DNA from: Salegentibacter salarius
GTDB lineage: Bacteria > Bacteroidota > Bacteroidia > Flavobacteriales > Flavobacteriaceae
DNA length: 64,000 nt
Direction of reading: 5' to 3'
Assembly (NCBI RefSeq): GCF_900168265.1
Contig: NZ_FVZF01000001.1
Span: 124,001 to 188,000, forward strand
The notes beneath the pieces are model-generated. The model was given only the letters and a program-made list of their open reading frames with translations, ran no database searches and was not told where the DNA came from. Shown piece after piece: positions 62,029 through 64,000 of the stretch; the stretch's first letter is position 1, and each line of letters begins with the position of its first letter. Position numbers and translations under genes: made by a program.

Positions 62029-63138
62029 ATGGCTAAAATAAAAATTCTTCATATCATTAAATCCTTGGGTAGAGGCGGTGCTGAAATGTTATTGCCCGAA
62101 ACTTTAAAGCTTCATAATAAAGAAAAATTCGAATTTCATTATATTTATTTCCTTCCCTGGAAGAACCAAATGGTTGAAGCCCTAACGGAAGCTGGTGCTA
62201 ATGTTAACTGTTTCGAAGCGAAAGATAATATTAGGTTGATCCTACAGTATAAAAAAATAATCGCTTATTGCAAAGAACAGGAAATAGCACTAATACATTG
62301 TCATTTGCCTTGGGCTGGCTTTTTAGGCAGGCTGGTGCATAAAAAGACTGGCCTTCCGGTTTTATATACGGAGCACAATATGCAAGAGCGTTATCATATA
62401 GCGACTAAAACAATAAATAAGTTAAGTTTTAATTCTCAAAACCTTGCTTTCGGTGTTTCTGATGACGTCTCAAATTCCATAAAAAAGAATATAAAGCCTA
62501 ATATACCTGTTAAAACCTTACTTAATGGCGTTAATACAAATTCGTTTGTAAGAACTTCAGATTCGAAAGTCCGCAAAGAATTAGGTATTCCAGATGATGC
62601 TATAGTTATCGGTAATGTAGCCGTGTTTAGATTTCAGAAAAGGCTTGTGGAATGGTTAAGAGTGATTAATAAAATACGGGAAGAGAATCCAAATGTATAC
62701 GGAATAATTGTGGGTGCCGGACCTTTGGAGGAGGAAATAAAAGAAGAATGGAAACGTTTGAAATTACAGAATGTGGTATTCTTTCCGGGACTTAAAACCG
62801 ATGTGAAACCTTATTTTGAAGCCATGGATATTTTTATGATGTCTTCTTCTTTTGAAGGTTTACCCGTCGCGTTATTAGAGGCTATGAGCATGGAATGCGC
62901 AGTGGTTTCTACTGATGCAGGTGGAATTAAAGAAGTGGTAAGAAATGGAAAAGACGGACTAACTTTACCGGTGGAAGAGTGGAGAGAATTAAGTGAAAAG
63001 TTAACAATATTAGTTCAAGATATAGCAAAACTCAAAAAATTCCAAAAGGCAGCCAGGAATAGGGTAAAAGAAAGCTTTAGTCTTCAGCGAATGGTAGGGG
63101 AACTGGAAGAATATTATGTGGAAGCGGTGAAATTATGA
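62029..63138 (+). CDS. GT4 family glycosyltransferase
   Basis: 369 residues, GT-B fold. IKSLGRGGAEMLLPETL at the start, FRFQKRLVEWLRVI before the donor site, and SSSFEGLPVALLEAMSMECAVVSTDAGG as the EX7E donor motif. It starts a new transcription unit with its own promoter. An octamer repeat array follows its stop codon. Confidence 0.88.
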   Translation: MAKIKILHIIKSLGRGGAEMLLPETLKLHNKEKFEFHYIYFLPWKNQMVEALTEAGANVNCFEAKDNIRLILQYKKIIAYCKEQEIALIHCHLPWAGFLGRLVHKKTGLPVLYTEHNMQERYHIATKTINKLSFNSQNLAFGVSDDVSNSIKKNIKPNIPVKTLLNGVNTNSFVRTSDSKVRKELGIPDDAIVIGNVAVFRFQKRLVEWLRVINKIREENPNVYGIIVGAGPLEEEIKEEWKRLKLQNVVFFPGLKTDVKPYFEAMDIFMMSSSFEGLPVALLEAMSMECAVVSTDAGGIKEVVRNGKDGLTLPVEEWRELSEKLTILVQDIAKLKKFQKAARNRVKESFSLQRMVGELEEYYVEAVKL

Positions 63139-63150
63139 AGGTGTAAAAAA

Positions 63151-63220
63151 GTAAAGTAGTGATGAAGTTATAAATTGATGAGGACAAGGTTACAATATTA
63201 TAGCATCACAACATAACAAT
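63151..63220 (+). repeat. Degenerate octamer array with inverted arms after the glycosyltransferase gene
   Basis: Forward units GTAAAGTA, GTGATGAA, GTTATAAA, TTGATGAG from 63151, then reverse-type units GTTACAAT, ATTATAGC, ATCACAAC, ATAACAAT to 63220. GTGATG (63159) pairs with CATCAC (63204). Same unit type as 41035-41082 and 41749-41835. Confidence 0.68.
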
Positions 63221-63239
63221 CTGAAATAAAGAAAGAATA

Positions 63240-64000
63240 ATGCAGGTTAGGGAGGCAACAGATAATGATATACCAGAAATCCTGAAAGTTTTAAAAGCAA
63301 GCTTAGGAGAAGTTTCTTCACAGAAAACAGAGAAGGTCTGGAGATATAAACATATAGATAACCCCTTTGGTAAATCTTTAGTGCTGGTGGCCGAAGAGAA
63401 TAATAAACTTATTGGAGTTAGGGCTTTTATGCGGTGGCAATGGCAAAAAGGGGAGCAGGTTTATTCTACATTTCGTGCTGTAGATACTGCTACTCATCCA
63501 AATCACCAGGGAAAAGGAATATTTAAGAAGCTAACTTTAAGAGCATTAGAGATAGCTAAAGAGCAGGGGGATCACTTTGTATTTAATACACCGAATTCTA
63601 AAAGTAAACCGGGTTACCTAAAAATGGGATGGAAGGAAGTGAATAAACTAAAAATCCAATTACGTCCATTAAATCCATTAAAAACGGTTAAGAATCAATT
63701 TGAATATAAGATTATAGGTGAAAAATCGGCTAGTGAAAAGGTTGTGAATTCTTTTTTTGAAAAGCAAAAAGGGATCAATAGCCTTTTTACTCCTAAAAAT
63801 ATTAATTATCTATTGTGGCGATATGTCAATAATCCTTTACAAAATTATTCGGTAATTTTTGATAGGGAATATTTTGTCGCAGGATATGTTAAAAAGCGAA
63901 ATAGATTGGAGGAATTTAGGGTTTCTGAAGTTATATTTTCTGAAGCTGGAGAAAAAGAAGCAAAAGCGGCTATGTTGAAAATGGCAAATACTTCTGGAGC
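63240..64000 (+). CDS. GNAT family N-acetyltransferase-like protein (runs off the window)
   Basis: Open from the ATG at 63240 to the window end, 253 codons so far. It reads MQVREATDNDIPEIL, then WRYKHIDNPFGKSLVLVAEE, and the acetyl-CoA loop THPNHQGKGIFKKL. This is a close match in layout to the gene at 58710, including the HxxNPFGxSLxLVA pattern and a second half with LLWRYVNNPL. So the second half repeats a W(R/K)Y-NP motif, suggesting two GNAT-like folds. Probably another sugar acetyltransferase of this locus. The 3' end is missing. Confidence 0.8.
   Translation, partial: MQVREATDNDIPEILKVLKASLGEVSSQKTEKVWRYKHIDNPFGKSLVLVAEENNKLIGVRAFMRWQWQKGEQVYSTFRAVDTATHPNHQGKGIFKKLTLRALEIAKEQGDHFVFNTPNSKSKPGYLKMGWKEVNKLKIQLRPLNPLKTVKNQFEYKIIGEKSASEKVVNSFFEKQKGINSLFTPKNINYLLWRYVNNPLQNYSVIFDREYFVAGYVKKRNRLEEFRVSEVIFSEAGEKEAKAAMLKMANTSG

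Overview
The window looks like chromosomal DNA of a member of the phylum Bacteroidota, most likely a marine Flavobacteriaceae (the Salegentibacter/Gramella/Zunongwangia neighbourhood is an inference from protein flavour, not a search). Support comes from the low GC content, near absence of Shine-Dalgarno sequences, several upstream TAnnTTTG elements typical of the Bacteroidota housekeeping sigma factor, lipoproteins with an acidic stretch straight after the lipid-anchored Cys (the Bacteroidota surface-export signal), and family types common in that group (DUF4369/TlpA thioredoxins, HD-DUF5706 proteins, calcineurin-phosphatase/beta-barrel fusions). No rRNA, tRNA, CRISPR array or classical transposase is visible.

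Region 1 (1-11400): a LuxR-type regulator cut by the window edge, then five large lipoproteins (1228, 2647, 4402, 8028, 9671) that share an N-terminal domain of about 300 residues but each carry a different C-terminal module (CHRD-like; thrombospondin-3 repeats plus two different beta domains; DUF7467-like; lectin-like jelly roll). An astacin-type metalloprotease lipoprotein sits between them. Most of these genes are separated by strong terminators, and two carry paired C-rich boxes upstream. I know of no described function for this family.

Region 2 (11400-27000): ordinary chromosomal genes: acyl carrier protein phosphodiesterase, glmM, a lipid A-type acyltransferase, rhomboid protease, SIMPL protein, TlpA-like lipoprotein, a GAF protein, an HD-Pycsar-effector-like membrane protein, a 1239-residue phosphoesterase/outer-membrane barrel fusion, mscS, dps, a small conserved protein and a 49-residue membrane protein.

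Region 3 (27400-64000, continuing off the end): a large surface-polysaccharide locus. It makes dTDP-4-keto-6-deoxyglucose (rfbA, rfbB) probably aminated by a VioA-like transaminase; activates sulfate (cysD, cysN, cysQ, no cysC); makes UDP-HexNAc uronates (4-epimerase plus dehydrogenase), UDP-glucuronate (ugd) and a CMP-pseudaminic-acid derivative (pseB, C, F, G, I). No GNAT-type PseH is present. Instead there is a CitE-like/MaoC-like/CitE-like trio, a formyltransferase-like protein, a PIG-L deacetylase and a NeuD/PglD-like acyltransferase, which suggests an unusual acyl decoration. Two Wzx-like flippases, glycosyltransferases including a tandem-domain fusion, a NodB-like deacetylase and GNAT proteins follow. 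No Wzy polymerase or Wza/Wzc export proteins are in view.

The most unusual structure is in the spacers of region 3. Degenerate tandem repeats of period 7 (36666, 37125, 38425, and inside pseC at 46510) and period 8 (41035, 41749, 63151) occur, several with two arms in opposite orientation, and they flank two genes of the S23/four-helix-bundle family. One of those two genes is split by a 290-bp insert with 13-nt terminal inverted repeats that encodes an apparently intact GIY-YIG nuclease: a candidate minimal nuclease-bearing mobile element. Scars such as a duplicated rfbA 5' end (29631) and a 27-nt direct repeat (27350/29579) also point to repeated rearrangement of this locus.
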